Of a stretch of 64,000 nucleotides of DNA, positions 1-11,788 are shown one piece after another. A program made the translations under genes and the position numbers. Every line of letters starts with the position of its first letter. Position 1 is the stretch's first letter. The notes under the pieces were generated by a model that was not told the DNA's origin, ran no database searches, and saw only the letters and a list, made by a program, of their open reading frames with translations. The stretch is from Candidatus Protistibacter heckmannii (GTDB lineage: Bacteria; Pseudomonadota; Gammaproteobacteria; Burkholderiales; Burkholderiaceae), in NCBI GenBank assembly GCA_025050535.1, contig JALBVF010000003.1:276955-340954 (forward strand), in the 5' to 3' direction.

Positions 1-790
1 GCAGGTAAAAGACTTCGATGTCGGCTTGGTGCTCGGCAAGCCATGCCTTGACCGGCTTGCAGTGATGCACGCCGAGGTTGTCGAGGATCAGGAACACTTT
101 CTTGCCCGCGCGCTTGCCATCGGCCACCAGCGCCTCGAAGAGCTCGATGAGCTTCTCGTGGTTAAAGGCACCATCGATGATCATCCAGCTTGCCTTGCCC
201 TGATTGGTCACCGTGGAAATCATCGACAGCTTCTGTCGCGTACCTCTAACCGCCATCGTGACCGGGGTTTGCCCTTTGGGAGCATAACTGCGGCTCCGAA
301 CATCCGTATTCACCAACGCGGTTTCGTCACCCCAGTGAGTCTCGCCACCTTTGGCCTTGGCACGCTTCTCGATGGCCGGATACTCCTGATCGATCCACTG
401 CTTGACAGCCTCCGGTCGCTGTTCGTAAGCGCGCTTGATCGGCTTTTTCGGCGTGAAACCCCAGCGCTTGAGGTAGTCTCCGACCGCACGTATTGAGAGT
501 CTGAACGCGTATTCCTGTTCGATGAACAGCATGATCGCGCCTCGCGTCCAGAGCGCAGATTCCATCTTCAACTGCTCCGGACGTTTGTCGCAGATCGTGC
601 GCCGGATTGCTTCTTCTTGATCCGCATTCAGCCGTCTTCCGTCTCCTGGCGTACGAGCTTGTGGGTGCGGCTTCAGGGCCGCCGCGCTCCCTTCTTCATA
701 GAGATCGATGGCCAGTCGAGCCGCCGGGTAACTCAGCCCTGTCAACTCCGCGATGGCCATGACTCCGTATCCCTTCCGATGCAACCTCAC
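1..790 (-). CDS. IS630-family transposase, 3' end outside the window
   Basis: This is the minus-strand counterpart of the transposase at 16628-17611. It would catalyse cut-and-paste movement of the element through a DDE active site. Within the window it carries the N-terminal helix-turn-helix part and the first DDE block, where the copy reads GETHWGDET against GEIHWGDET in copy 2 (an I to T change next to the catalytic Asp). I set the start at the GTG used for copy 2; codons upstream also read open, so the true start may lie up to about 30 codons earlier. I saw no frameshift because the alignment to copy 2 is gap-free, but its last residues are off the window. Confidence 0.8.
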   Translation of the reverse strand, partial: MRLHRKGYGVMAIAELTGLSYPAARLAIDLYEEGSAAALKPHPQARTPGDGRRLNADQEEAIRRTICDKRPEQLKMESALWTRGAIMLFIEQEYAFRLSIRAVGDYLKRWGFTPKKPIKRAYEQRPEAVKQWIDQEYPAIEKRAKAKGGETHWGDETALVNTDVRSRSYAPKGQTPVTMAVRGTRQKLSMISTVTNQGKASWMIIDGAFNHEKLIELFEALVADGKRAGKKVFLILDNLGVHHCKPVKAWLAEHQADIEVFYL

Positions 791-907
791 GACCTGCTTT
801 CGCCTCTCGTGCAGTTGCTCCAGTTTCTGGTATCGAGCGTCTTCTTTTTCTATGCCAATTCGATGCCAGAAATGATAATAAGCTCAATCTTTATATTGCC
901 GCATCAA
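1..907 (-). mobile_element. IS630-family insertion sequence, copy 1 (cut by window edge)
   Basis: Positions 1-907 match 16822-17728 (the complete copy) without any gap; I see roughly twenty to twenty-five substitutions. The element therefore begins outside the window. Its inner end is at 907 (inverted-repeat end read on the minus strand as TTGATGCGGCAATATAAAG) followed by the dinucleotide TA at 908-909, the usual IS630 target. Both copies have the same orientation. The native left-hand neighbour of mdh, whatever it was, is not visible because the element lies directly upstream. Confidence 0.93.
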
Positions 908-1039
908 TAGCCGCCTGCGCAGAAAAATCTACCGCGGACGCAGTCTTCAATGACTGAATCGACGAAATATGTCGATTTCACCATAAAAGCGCACTCCGCG
1001 TCCAGATGGCTTTGTCACATCATGCATCTTATATCATAT

Positions 1040-1055
1040 TGTCTTATATAAGACA
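1040..1055. promoter_or_regulatory. 16-bp perfect palindrome upstream of mdh, probable operator
   Basis: TGTCTTATATAAGACA reads the same on both strands. It ends 9 bases before the proposed -35 box of mdh, a usual place for an activator or repressor. Its form (short AT-rich core, symmetric GTC/GAC arms) is like operators of GntR-family regulators of TCA-cycle and methylcitrate genes in betaproteobacteria. That assignment is inference; no regulator gene is in the window. Confidence 0.6.
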
Positions 1056-1064
1056 CAAGAATAG

Positions 1065-1093
1065 TTGACGTAATGAAATTAGCGTCATAAACT
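1065..1093 (+). promoter_or_regulatory. sigma-70 type promoter of mdh
   Basis: A -35 box TTGACG (1065-1070) and a -10 box TAAACT (1088-1093) are separated by exactly 17 bases. Transcription would begin near 1100 and give a leader of about 45 bases, with a GGAG ribosome binding site just before the mdh start. The palindrome at 1040-1055 lies directly upstream. The boxes are read by eye and not tested. Confidence 0.6.
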
Positions 1094-1146
1094 TGCGCGA
1101 AAATTTGAGACAATTGCTGTCTTTTTGAAAACTCGGAGATCTTCAA

Positions 1147-2136
1147 ATGGCAAAAGCCCCCTTGCGTGTCGCCGTCACCGGCGCCGCCGGCCAAATCGGT
1201 TATTCCCTGCTGTTCCGCATCGCCAATGGCGACATGCTCGGCAAGGACCAGCCGGTGATTCTGCAGCTTCTCGAAATTCCCGACGAGAAGGCGCAAAAGG
1301 CGCTCAAGGGCGTCATGATGGAAATCGACGACTGCGCCTTCCCGCTGCTGGCCGGCATGACCGCCCACAGCGATCCTCTGACCGCGTTCAAGGACATCGA
1401 CTTCGCCCTGCTCGTCGGCGCCCGTCCCCGCGGCCCTGGCATGGAGCGCAAGGACCTGCTCTCGGCCAACGCCCAGATCTTCACCGCGCAAGGCAAGGCC
1501 TTGAACCAGGTCGCCAGCCGCAACGTCAAGGTGCTCGTGGTCGGCAACCCCGCCAACACCAACGCCTACATCGCCATGAAGTCCGCGCCGGACTTGCCCA
1601 AGAAGAACTTCACCGCGATGCTGCGCCTGGACCACAACCGCGCGCTCTCGCAGCTCGCCGCCAAGACCGGAAAGGCCGTGGCCGACATCGAGAAGCTCGT
1701 CGTCTGGGGCAACCACAGCCCGACCATGTATCCCGACCACCGTTTCGCCACCGTCGGCGGCCAGTCCGTCAAGGCGCTGGTGAACGACGACGTCTGGAAC
1801 CGCGAAACCTTCCTCCCCACCGTGGGCAAGCGCGGCGCCGCAATCATCGAAGCGCGCGGCCTGTCCTCCGCCGCCTCGGCCGCTAACGCCGCCATCGACC
1901 ACATGCGCGACTGGCACCTGGGCACCAACGGCAAGTGGGTCACCATGGGTATCCCCTCGGACGGCTCCTACGGCATTCCTCAAGACGTGATGTATGGCTT
2001 CCCGGTCATCGTCACCAACGGCGAGTACAAACTCATCGAAGACCTGGAGATCGACGCCTTCTCGCGCGAGCGTATGGACTTCACGCTCAAGGAACTGCTG
2101 GAAGAGAAGGACGGCGTGGCCCACCTCCTGGGCTGA
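1147..2136 (+). CDS. mdh: malate dehydrogenase (NAD, MDH type 2)
   Basis: This cytoplasmic TCA-cycle enzyme interconverts malate and oxaloacetate with NAD. The 329-residue protein has the usual length of the LDH-like MDH2 subfamily. It opens with the Rossmann loop [10 protein letters not shown] near residue 12, then the mobile-loop arginines in [18 protein letters not shown], the substrate-binding RLDHNR, and WGNHS with the catalytic His at residue 190. The ATG is preceded by GGAG. A CitE-like lyase begins 8 bases after the stop and acnA lies further on, so the group is a TCA-linked cluster, probably controlled through the palindrome and promoter upstream. No lesions seen. Confidence 0.97.
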   Translation: MAKAPLRVAVTGAAGQIGYSLLFRIANGDMLGKDQPVILQLLEIPDEKAQKALKGVMMEIDDCAFPLLAGMTAHSDPLTAFKDIDFALLVGARPRGPGMERKDLLSANAQIFTAQGKALNQVASRNVKVLVVGNPANTNAYIAMKSAPDLPKKNFTAMLRLDHNRALSQLAAKTGKAVADIEKLVVWGNHSPTMYPDHRFATVGGQSVKALVNDDVWNRETFLPTVGKRGAAIIEARGLSSAASAANAAIDHMRDWHLGTNGKWVTMGIPSDGSYGIPQDVMYGFPVIVTNGEYKLIEDLEIDAFSRERMDFTLKELLEEKDGVAHLLG

Positions 2137-2143
2137 TACGCAC

Positions 2144-3151
2144 ATGCTCCATCCTTCCGCGGCCCTGTTCGAAGGCGAGGCAGCGCCTGCAAGCCTGCCC
2201 GTCTGCGATCACTACGCGGGCTCGGAAAAGCTGATGCGCAAGTCGCTGGCCCTGCAGCAGGAACTGGGGCCGGTCTTCGACATCACGCTGGACTGCGAGG
2301 ATGGAGCCGCGGTCGGGGCCGAGGAGGCGCATGCGCGCCTGGCCGCCGGCCTGATCAATTCCGACGAGAACAGCTATGGCCGCGTGGGCGTGCGCGCGCA
2401 CGACACCGGCCATGCCGCCTTCCGCCAGGATGTGGACATTCTGGTGAGCACCGCCGGCGCACACATGGCCTTCCTGGTCCTGCCCAAGGTACGCGGCGCG
2501 GACGAAGTGCGCGAGGCCATCGACCTCGTCAACGCCACGGCCAAGGCCGCCGGCATCGCCCGGCGCATTCCCGTGCACGTGCTCATCGAAACCCATTCCG
2601 CCCTGCGCGAGGCGCACGACATCGCGGCGCTGCCCCAGGTGGAATGCCTGAGCTTCGGCCTGATGGATTTCGTCTCCGCCCACCACGGCGCGATCCCCGC
2701 CTCGGCCATGGGCCCCGACCAGTTCTCGCATCCGCTCATTGCGCGCGCCATGCTCGAAATCGCCGCCGCCTGCCATGCCCACGGCAAGGTGCCTTCGCAC
2801 AACGTCACCACCAACATCAGCGACCCGTCCGTCGCCGGCGACGACGCCCGGCACGCACGCCTGGAATTCGGCTACACCCGAAAGTGGAGCATCCATCCGT
2901 CGCAGATCAAGCCCATCGTCGCGGCCTTCGCGCCCGCGAGCGAGGAGATCGCCGAGGCCGGCGACATCCTCGCTGCCGCGCAGCACGCCGGCTGGGGTCC
3001 GATCCGCCACGCCGACAAGCTCCACGACCGGGCCAGCTACCGCTACTATTGGTCCGTCCTGCGGCGCGCGCACGCCACCGGCGCCGCCATGCCCGACGGC
3101 CTGCGCACGCGCTTCTTCGGCCAGCCCGTCCTGCAAGCGGTGCCGCAATAA
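2144..3151 (+). CDS. HpcH/HpaI (CitE-like) CoA-ester lyase
   Basis: A 335-residue TIM-barrel protein of the citrate lyase beta-subunit/malyl-CoA lyase family, which cleaves or forms C-C bonds in CoA thioesters such as malyl-CoA or citramalyl-CoA using Mg2+. Family marks are DCEDGAA early in the protein, GRVGVRAHDT with the conserved Arg, a conserved Glu in IETHSALREA, and IHPSQ near the end. I chose the ATG at 2144, 8 bases after the mdh stop; the frame is open further upstream but only inside mdh. No citrate lyase alpha or gamma subunit is nearby, so it is more likely a stand-alone acyl-CoA lyase than part of citrate lyase. Exact substrate unknown. Confidence 0.88.
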   Translation: MLHPSAALFEGEAAPASLPVCDHYAGSEKLMRKSLALQQELGPVFDITLDCEDGAAVGAEEAHARLAAGLINSDENSYGRVGVRAHDTGHAAFRQDVDILVSTAGAHMAFLVLPKVRGADEVREAIDLVNATAKAAGIARRIPVHVLIETHSALREAHDIAALPQVECLSFGLMDFVSAHHGAIPASAMGPDQFSHPLIARAMLEIAAACHAHGKVPSHNVTTNISDPSVAGDDARHARLEFGYTRKWSIHPSQIKPIVAAFAPASEEIAEAGDILAAAQHAGWGPIRHADKLHDRASYRYYWSVLRRAHATGAAMPDGLRTRFFGQPVLQAVPQ

Positions 3152-3155
3152 CAGT

Positions 3156-3736
3156 ATGGAGACTCTCATGGCGCTGCATCCACGCGAACTCTTCGGCCCG
3201 ACGACGACGGCCCTGCTTTTTTCCGTCTTCGGCGCGCTGCTCTGCCCCTCGCCCGCCGCCGCCCAGACCAAGGCCAGGGAAAAACCGCCGTCCACACCGC
3301 GGACGCCGGCGGCACGCCCGGCGCCGGCAAGGGCGAGATGTGGCAATGCGAGCTGGGCAACAGCCTTCAGCTCCAGGGCGACATCGCCGAGGACGAGCAA
3401 CTGCAGATGCATTGGAAGGGCAAGAACTACAACCTGCCGCGCCAAGCCACGGTCACCGGCACCGAGTTCTGGTTCGATCCGGAAAGCGGCATGGATCTGG
3501 TGATCGTGCCGCGCAAGGCCATGCTCTTCAACCGCAAGGTCGGCACCCGTCTCGCCGACGACTGCAAGACCATCGCCATGTGGGTCGGCACCACCGCGCC
3601 GACCCACAGCGAAAAATTCCAGGCCGCGCAGGCGCTGGCCGCCCCCCAAGAATTAATCGACCGAGGACCTCCCATGCCTGCCCATCCCCGGCCGCTTATG
3701 ACTCCCCTCCCCCTCTCCCCCATCAGTAGGAGCTAG
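3156..3736 (+). pseudogene. small exported protein, frameshifted (function unknown)
   Basis: The reading frame from the ATG at 3156 begins with a signal-peptide-like stretch (about residues 14-38, ending SPAAAQ). The downstream codons (EMWQCELGNSLQL... and DDCKTIAMWVG) are in another frame, open from before 3338 to 3736. The switch lies near the run GGGAAAAA at about 3278-3286, consistent with a one-base slip. Two Cys in the second part could form a disulfide. It sits between the CoA-ester lyase and acnA with almost no spacing and the same strand, so it was probably co-transcribed. No family recognised. The 3' frame runs up to 2 bases from acnA, so its original stop may also be lost. Confidence 0.6.
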
Positions 3737-3737
3737 C

Positions 3738-6446
<2,709 letters not shown>

Positions 6447-6513
6447 GTCTCGCCCGAGCATTAATCCGCCGTCCGGCCGCGCAGGCCGGCGGCGCAGGCC
6501 GGCGGCGCAGGCG

Positions 6514-6540
6514 AAGCCGCCCCACGGGGCGGCTTTTTTT
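6514..6540 (+). terminator. rho-independent terminator after acnA
   Basis: A GC-rich hairpin (AAGCCGCCC, short loop, GGGCGGCTT) is followed directly by a run of seven T. It lies about 70 bases after the acnA stop and should end the mdh-acnA transcript. Just before it, 6479-6512 holds nearly three units of a 12-base tandem repeat (GCAGGCCGGCG-type). Confidence 0.85.
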
Positions 6541-6589
6541 ATCGGTAGAGGTACACTATAGACTTCCGACTCCCTAGACTGAAAGCACC

Positions 6590-7789
6590 ATGGCAGGTCT
6601 GCGTTCCAAACCCAAGCAACGACTTTCTTCCGACGCGGATCAGCTCGTCGGTCAGGCGCTGGCGCTGTCCGCCTCGGGCAGCCGGCTCGAGGACGCCTTC
6701 TGGGAAGGCAAGCTCAGCGCGCGCATCTCCCAGCTCCTGAAAAACGGCAGCCAGGCTTCGATCGACGCCGCGCTCGACCATCTCTACCGTCACAACATCG
6801 ACGCCTATGAAGCCCTGGCCGAACTGTCGCAGGCGATGGCCGAATCGATCACGGTCGAGCACGAAGGAGCGCAATGGCAGGTGCTGCTGCTCGCCTGCCC
6901 CATCCTCGCCCACACCCGCTACGCGATTCCCTCGGGCACGATCAAGGGCGAGCTCGCGCTCAGCCTCTCGGCCCATCTGCGCGCCCATGTGCTGGCGCAC
7001 GACGCCCGCATCGCGCTGGCGCCCTATCTGTACAGCATCGATCAACTGCCGCGCAATCACGCCGAAGTCAGCAGCCTGCTGGGCAGGCTCTCGCTCTCCG
7101 CCGTGTCCGGCGCCACGCCCAAGCTCGACCTGAAGGACCTGCCCGAGACCGCGCCCGTGCTGGCCGATCCGCGCTATCTGCTCGCCGCCGTAGCAGTGCC
7201 GGCTGGCGGCGCGCTCTACCGCTGGCAGGAAGAAGGTTCCGACTACGCCGAACGCAGCGCCTGCCTCGATCAATGGCGCGACCAGTCGCGCCCGCTGCTC
7301 TCCATGCTGCTGCCCGGCTGTGAATTCGATCTGCTGCTGCCCGACGCCTTCTTCATCAGCTGCCGCGAAGCCGACCGCCAGATCCGGCCGCTCACCACCC
7401 AGTCCGCGGTCAACTATCTGCAGGCCACGCTGAGCCTTTCGCCGGTGGGCATCTCGGCCGTCATCGGCTCCTTCGGCGAGGAACGCACTGACGAATACCG
7501 CATCGCCTTCACCGCAAAGGGCGACCGCGACGTCATATACGGCGTCGTCTGGCCGCTCTACAACGGCGAGGACGGCAAAGGCGACATCGGCGACCGCAAC
7601 AACCCCCTGGGCCAGATCAACGAGCATCTGCGCGCCTGCGGCGTGGAGGACATCTCCGTGCACAGCGCCCTGCTCGAGCCCGACTATTGCGAAGATTGCG
7701 GCACGCCGCTCTACGTGGACCGCGCCGGCGAGTTGGTGCACGCCGAAATGCCGGACGACGCGCCCAGCCAGCAGCCGCTGTTTCACTGA
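6590..7789 (+). CDS. DUF2863 family protein
   Basis: A 399-residue protein with no signal peptide or membrane segment, so probably cytoplasmic. I recognise it as a DUF2863 protein by overall likeness to a family common in Burkholderiales; its function is unknown. The N-terminal 150 residues are rich in helices, and near the C-terminus there is CEDCGTPLY, a Cys-x-x-Cys pair that could bind zinc. It starts after the acnA terminator and ends 15 bases before the yaaA stop on the other strand. No lesion seen. Confidence 0.8.
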   Translation: MAGLRSKPKQRLSSDADQLVGQALALSASGSRLEDAFWEGKLSARISQLLKNGSQASIDAALDHLYRHNIDAYEALAELSQAMAESITVEHEGAQWQVLLLACPILAHTRYAIPSGTIKGELALSLSAHLRAHVLAHDARIALAPYLYSIDQLPRNHAEVSSLLGRLSLSAVSGATPKLDLKDLPETAPVLADPRYLLAAVAVPAGGALYRWQEEGSDYAERSACLDQWRDQSRPLLSMLLPGCEFDLLLPDAFFISCREADRQIRPLTTQSAVNYLQATLSLSPVGISAVIGSFGEERTDEYRIAFTAKGDRDVIYGVVWPLYNGEDGKGDIGDRNNPLGQINEHLRACGVEDISVHSALLEPDYCEDCGTPLYVDRAGELVHAEMPDDAPSQQPLFH

Positions 7790-7804
7790 GCCACTGAGGC
7801 CGGA

Positions 7805-8590
7805 TCAAGCCTGCTTGCGGCGGAACACCCAGGTGTCGTCGCTGGAGGCGGTGGGGGCGAAGCGGTAGCCCTCGCTGTCGAAGCCCTTGATCTTCTCGGG
7901 GTCCTGGATGCGGTGGTCGACGACGTAGCGCGTCATCAGCCCGCGCGCCTTCTTGGCGAAGAAGGACACGATCTTGTAGCTCGCGCCGCGCGCGTTCACC
8001 GACCAATCCGCGAACACCGGCGTCACCACGCGCCCGCGCAGCAGCGGCGGCTTCACCGCCTTGAAATATTCATTCGAGGCCAGATTCACCAGCACCTGGT
8101 GCTTCTGCTTGGCCAGCACCGCGTTTAGCGCCGCCGTCACCCGTTCGCCCCAGTAGGCGTAGAGATCCTTGCCGCGGGCGTTGGGCAGGCGCGTGCCCAT
8201 CTCCAGCCGGTAGGGCTGCATCCAGTCCAGCGGCTTGAGCACGCCGTACAGGCCCGAGAGGATGCGCACATGCTGCTGGGCGAATTCCAACCCCTTGGCG
8301 CTCAGCTCGCGGGCCTTCAGGCCGTCGTAGACGTCGCCGTCGAAGGCCAGCACCGCCTGGCGGGAATTCTCCTCGCTGAACTCCGGCGACCAGGAGGCGA
8401 AGCGGTTCGCGTTGAGTACCGACAGCCCGTCGGAAATGCTCATCAGTGTGCCAATCTGCGCCGGCGATAGCTTGCGCAGCTGTTCCACCAGCGCGGCGGA
8501 ATCGTCGATGAAATCGGGCAGGGTGTGCAGCGCCTTGGGCAGGGGCGAGGTGTAGTCGAGGGACTTGGCGGGGGACAGGACAATCAGCAT
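7805..8590 (-). CDS. yaaA: peroxide stress protein YaaA (UPF0246/DUF328)
   Basis: A 261-residue cytoplasmic protein of the YaaA family, which in E. coli limits free iron and DNA damage during H2O2 stress. It begins [13 protein letters not shown], the family's typical start, and has [12 protein letters not shown] and YRLEMGTRL in the middle and [12 protein letters not shown] near the end. I start it at the ATG at 8590, which gives the usual length; a longer in-frame reading to 8737 would overlap the divergent PIN gene. It diverges from the PIN-domain gene with 40 bases between starts. Confidence 0.93.
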   Translation of the reverse strand: MLIVLSPAKSLDYTSPLPKALHTLPDFIDDSAALVEQLRKLSPAQIGTLMSISDGLSVLNANRFASWSPEFSEENSRQAVLAFDGDVYDGLKARELSAKGLEFAQQHVRILSGLYGVLKPLDWMQPYRLEMGTRLPNARGKDLYAYWGERVTAALNAVLAKQKHQVLVNLASNEYFKAVKPPLLRGRVVTPVFADWSVNARGASYKIVSFFAKKARGLMTRYVVDHRIQDPEKIKGFDSEGYRFAPTASSDDTWVFRRKQA

Positions 8591-8630
8591 GGCAGAATCA
8601 TAGCAATAGTCATCTGTACGCATTCTACCC

Positions 8631-9113
8631 ATGCCCGTCCCGCCCTCCTTCACTGCAAGCGGCGCGCCCGTCGCCGTGCTCGACTCCAACATCTGGGTCG
8701 ACATCCTCGTCTTCGACGACCCCGTCAGCCGCCCCATCCGCGCTGCCCTCGAACAGGGCCGGCTGCGCGCGCCGATCGACTCCGCCTGCCGCGAGGAGCT
8801 GCGACGCGTGCTCGGCTATCCGCAGTTCGCCCACCTCCATGTCGACGAGGCGCAGGCCATGGCCTGGCTCGACAGCCACACCGAAACGCACGTCCCCGGC
8901 GCGCCGCCGCAGACGGCGCCCCGCCCGCTGCCCGTGTGCAAGGACCGCGACGACCAGAAGTTCATCGATCTGGCGCGCGACGCCGGCGCCGGCTATCTCG
9001 TCTCCAAGGACCGCGCTGTGCTCAAGCTCGCTGGCCGGCTCAAACATTTCGGCATGCTTGTGCTCAAGCCGGAAGCTTTCATCAAATTACTCGGGGAAAT
9101 GGAACCGGGCTGA
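8631..9113 (+). CDS. PIN-domain protein, toxin-like (COG1569 type)
   Basis: A 160-residue PIN-fold protein like the putative toxin component family COG1569; such proteins are Mg2+-dependent RNases. The acidic residues expected of the active site are seen in VLDSNIWVD (D18), [19 protein letters not shown] and SKDRAVL. No antitoxin-sized gene sits before or after it, which is unlike a classical VapBC pair, so a housekeeping or solitary role is equally possible. It diverges from yaaA, and the two may share the short promoter region 8591-8630. Confidence 0.82.
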   Translation: MPVPPSFTASGAPVAVLDSNIWVDILVFDDPVSRPIRAALEQGRLRAPIDSACREELRRVLGYPQFAHLHVDEAQAMAWLDSHTETHVPGAPPQTAPRPLPVCKDRDDQKFIDLARDAGAGYLVSKDRAVLKLAGRLKHFGMLVLKPEAFIKLLGEMEPG

Positions 9114-9158
9114 GCGCGCCATGAACATATCGGGCCCACCAAATCGCAGGGAGCGATC

Positions 9159-11162
9159 ATGTTCAGCGTTTCACACAGCCATCCGGCCAGGCCCACCATC
9201 GCGCCGCCGGCCCCGCCCGACGATCCTCGTCCGCCCACGCCGCAGGCCACGCTGTCGGCCGCCGCCGAATTCCAGTTCCAACCCATCGACGCTCCCATCC
9301 TGGTGAGAGAGGCGCAGCCCGTCTCGTGGACGGACCGCATCCGCGGCATGGTGCACATCGGCAGCTGGATGCTCAGCGACACCCTCGCCCAGGCCTGGGC
9401 CGGCGGCGGCTCCACGATCTCAACGCTGCGCGCGAGCCTGCCCGGCATGCTGACCAGCGGCAGACAGGCCGCCTACCAGCTACCGCACACGCCCCTGGAG
9501 GCGCGGGCCGGTGCCCAGAGCGGGACAGCGCCCGGCGCGCCGCCGCAGGATGCCGAGGCCGCCGCATCGGCCCTGCCCGACATGCCGCTCAACGCCATCG
9601 AGAGGGAGCGCATCATCGCCGCCGGCGGCGGCTGCGCCTTTCTGCGCGATTGCGCGGGCACCTTGGCAGGCGTCGTGGCCGCAGCCCTGGTGCGCGGCGA
9701 ACTGATCCGCCATCCGCAGGAACTGCGCACCTACGTGACGCCGCTCCTGACCACGCTCAGCGCCGCCGCGGGCGGCATCATCGCCGGCGGCGCGGCGGGC
9801 GACATCGCCGCAGAATCGGAGCGCAACGTCCTGTTGGTCGCGCTGGCAGCCATCGCCGGCATGGCGCTCGGCCTGGCGCCAACGGCCCTCGCCGGGAGAA
9901 CGGGAAGCCGAAGGGCGCTGGCCGAGCTCGCCACCGCGCAGACTGCGGCTATCACCGGCGCCCTCGCGCGCGACACGGTGCAGTACGCCTTCCTGAAGAC
10001 CGGGCCGCGCGTGATGGTGGTCGGGCCGCCGACCATCCTGCCGCCGCTCGTCTCCATGGCACCCTACGCCCTCATCCTGCTCGCGGTCCACGCCCAGTTC
10101 CTCACGCTCGCGCGTTCGCTGCTGGGCGGCGGCGCGGGGGCGGCCGGCGCCCTGCCCTTCGGCACGGCTTCGGCCAACGTCAACGCCTTCAGTGCGCCCC
10201 TTTTCAACGACACCGCCGCCGCCAACGCCAGCTTCCTGTCGGCGCTGCACCAGCAAGATCCGCTGGAAGCCGTCGAGGCGCTCACGCCGTATTGGCAAGC
10301 CGTCGGCAACGCAATTGCGCTGGGCCTGCCCGCCGTCCTGGCCGAAGCGCGCGCCGCCTTCGCCGGCGTGGCGGCGTGCGTGCTCTACTTCAGCAGCCAC
10401 GTGCAATATGAAAACAACCTGGTCCGGCCGTCGATCCCCAGCATCCAGCCGATCGCCTTCGCCTCCACGGCGCGCTTCGCCGCCTCCGCCATCGGCCTGA
10501 CCAGCGGCCCGCTCATGGCCATCGCCCCCATCGGGGATCACGCGCGGCAGATGGTCGTTTCGCTGAACATCTCCGCGACCGAGCTGCGCAGCTGGGCGGC
10601 CACACATGCGATTCGCAGCATGGCGCGCACCATCGTCACGATGGAAAGCTGGACGCCGGGTCTGGAGGAAGGGGTCGCCTACCGGCAGCGGCCCATCTCC
10701 GCCCTGCCGCCGCTGAGAATCCGAGAGGAAGGCGCGACGCCGCAGGTGGCCATCGACGCCAAGGCCTGGCTTGCCGCCGCTCGGCGTCAATTTCCACGGC
10801 CGGCTCTCGCGCCCCGGATCGCGGGCCGCGACGCCGGTCGCAAGCAAGGAAGGCGCGCCGCCCAAGACCAGCATCGTGATCACGTCGGAGAACAACGAGA
10901 CGACCATTCAGGACGTCAACAACAGGTCGGGAAGCGACGCCTCGCCGTCGGCGGACAGACGCTGCAGATCAGCAGCAGCTCATCGACCGGGCCCAGCCTG
11001 CATTCCGCGAGCCCGTCCACGCTGCGCCTGGACAGATTCCGCCTCATGCCCGGTCTGGCGGCGCCTGCGGTGCGCCCGGCAGCCGCTCGCCGTCCCCGGA
11101 ACAGGTGCGGGTGCAAGTGCAGCGGCACTGAGGCCGCCGCGCGGACTCAGTTCTTCGCCTGA
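9159..11162 (+). CDS. unrecognised Ala/Pro-rich protein with hydrophobic helices; 3' third probably frameshifted
   Basis: The frame from ATG 9159 is open for 667 codons, but I do not recognise the product. The first 45 residues are Pro-rich and hydrophilic with no signal peptide. Residues about 165-420 hold several hydrophobic, glycine-rich stretches, including AAGGIIAGGAAG (glycine-zipper-like) and VALAAIAGMALGLAP. From about 10771 to 10955 the best codon pattern (GC-rich third positions, residues like TSIVITSENNETTIQD) is in the +1 frame, then it returns, so two compensating indels are likely. A third frame ends at a stop near 11130. The last bases overlap the glutathione transferase on the other strand. 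The layout resembles secreted effectors or pore-formers, but that is only a guess. Confidence 0.55.
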   Translation: MFSVSHSHPARPTIAPPAPPDDPRPPTPQATLSAAAEFQFQPIDAPILVREAQPVSWTDRIRGMVHIGSWMLSDTLAQAWAGGGSTISTLRASLPGMLTSGRQAAYQLPHTPLEARAGAQSGTAPGAPPQDAEAAASALPDMPLNAIERERIIAAGGGCAFLRDCAGTLAGVVAAALVRGELIRHPQELRTYVTPLLTTLSAAAGGIIAGGAAGDIAAESERNVLLVALAAIAGMALGLAPTALAGRTGSRRALAELATAQTAAITGALARDTVQYAFLKTGPRVMVVGPPTILPPLVSMAPYALILLAVHAQFLTLARSLLGGGAGAAGALPFGTASANVNAFSAPLFNDTAAANASFLSALHQQDPLEAVEALTPYWQAVGNAIALGLPAVLAEARAAFAGVAACVLYFSSHVQYENNLVRPSIPSIQPIAFASTARFAASAIGLTSGPLMAIAPIGDHARQMVVSLNISATELRSWAATHAIRSMARTIVTMESWTPGLEEGVAYRQRPISALPPLRIREEGATPQVAIDAKAWLAAARRQFPRPALAPRIAGRDAGRKQGRRAAQDQHRDHVGEQRDDHSGRQQQVGKRRLAVGGQTLQISSSSSTGPSLHSASPSTLRLDRFRLMPGLAAPAVRPAAARRPRNRCGCKCSGTEAAARTQFFA

Positions 11163-11788
11163 CCCGACAGCAGCACGGCGGTGTTCTCCTTGCGGTCCGC
11201 GTTGATTTTCTGCATCGAGGGCTTCTCGTTCATCATCTTGACGTAGTCGCGCACCGGAAGATCTTCGAGAAAATCGCGGCCGTAGATGATCTTGGTCGCC
11301 ATGCTCACCAGGGGCAGATGGGTGATCGCCGAGCAGTCGGCGATGGTGAACTCCGCGCCGGCCACATAGGGAGTGAATTGCGCCAGCTTGGCAAAGCCGG
11401 CGATGTTCTTGGTCAGCAGCTTTTCGGTGCGGCGCTTCACCTCGTCGCTGACCGTGCCGCTGAAGAAGGCTTCGGGATAGATCTCACGCACCACGATCTC
11501 GAGATGCAGGTTCAGGAAAATCTCCAGTTCGCGCACCTTGGAGCGCTGATAGGGATCCTTGGGCAGCAGCGGCTTGTCGGGATAGTTGTCCTCGATGTAC
11601 TCGAGGATCACCTCGGATTCGCAGAACATCCCGTCCTTGGTTTCGACATAAGGCTCCTTTCGCAGGGGCGAGGGATTGCCCTCGCCGCTCCAGACCAGTT
11701 TTTCCTCGAAATCCCCCCCTTTTTCCATCAAGGCCAGCTTGACCTTGTTGTGGTAGTTGCTGGCTGCGAAGCCGCACAATTTCAGCAT
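11147..11788 (-). CDS. glutathione S-transferase family protein
   Basis: A 213-residue soluble GST: N-terminal thioredoxin-like domain (about 1-80, with KEPYVETKDGMFCESEVILEYIE holding the glutathione-binding ES pair) and an all-helical C-terminal domain with the conserved FTIADCSA. It would conjugate glutathione to small electrophiles or act as a thiol-disulfide enzyme; the substrate is unknown. I start at ATG 11788, which has GAGGAG six bases upstream, rather than the ATG two codons earlier. It diverges from the broken hydroxyacyl-CoA dehydrogenase across an AT-rich spacer (11855-11900). Intact. Confidence 0.88.
   Translation of the reverse strand: MLKLCGFAASNYHNKVKLALMEKGGDFEEKLVWSGEGNPSPLRKEPYVETKDGMFCESEVILEYIEDNYPDKPLLPKDPYQRSKVRELEIFLNLHLEIVVREIYPEAFFSGTVSDEVKRRTEKLLTKNIAGFAKLAQFTPYVAGAEFTIADCSAITHLPLVSMATKIIYGRDFLEDLPVRDYVKMMNEKPSMQKINADRKENTAVLLSGQAKN

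Noticed and set aside
1015..2145. 376-codon minus-strand frame covering mdh
   Set aside because: Antisense shadow; mdh has a promoter, ribosome binding site and complete catalytic motifs.
6479..6512. Tandem repeat GCAGGCCGGCG as a CRISPR-like or regulatory array
   Set aside because: Only about three units of 12 bases without spacers, next to a terminator; likely slippage.
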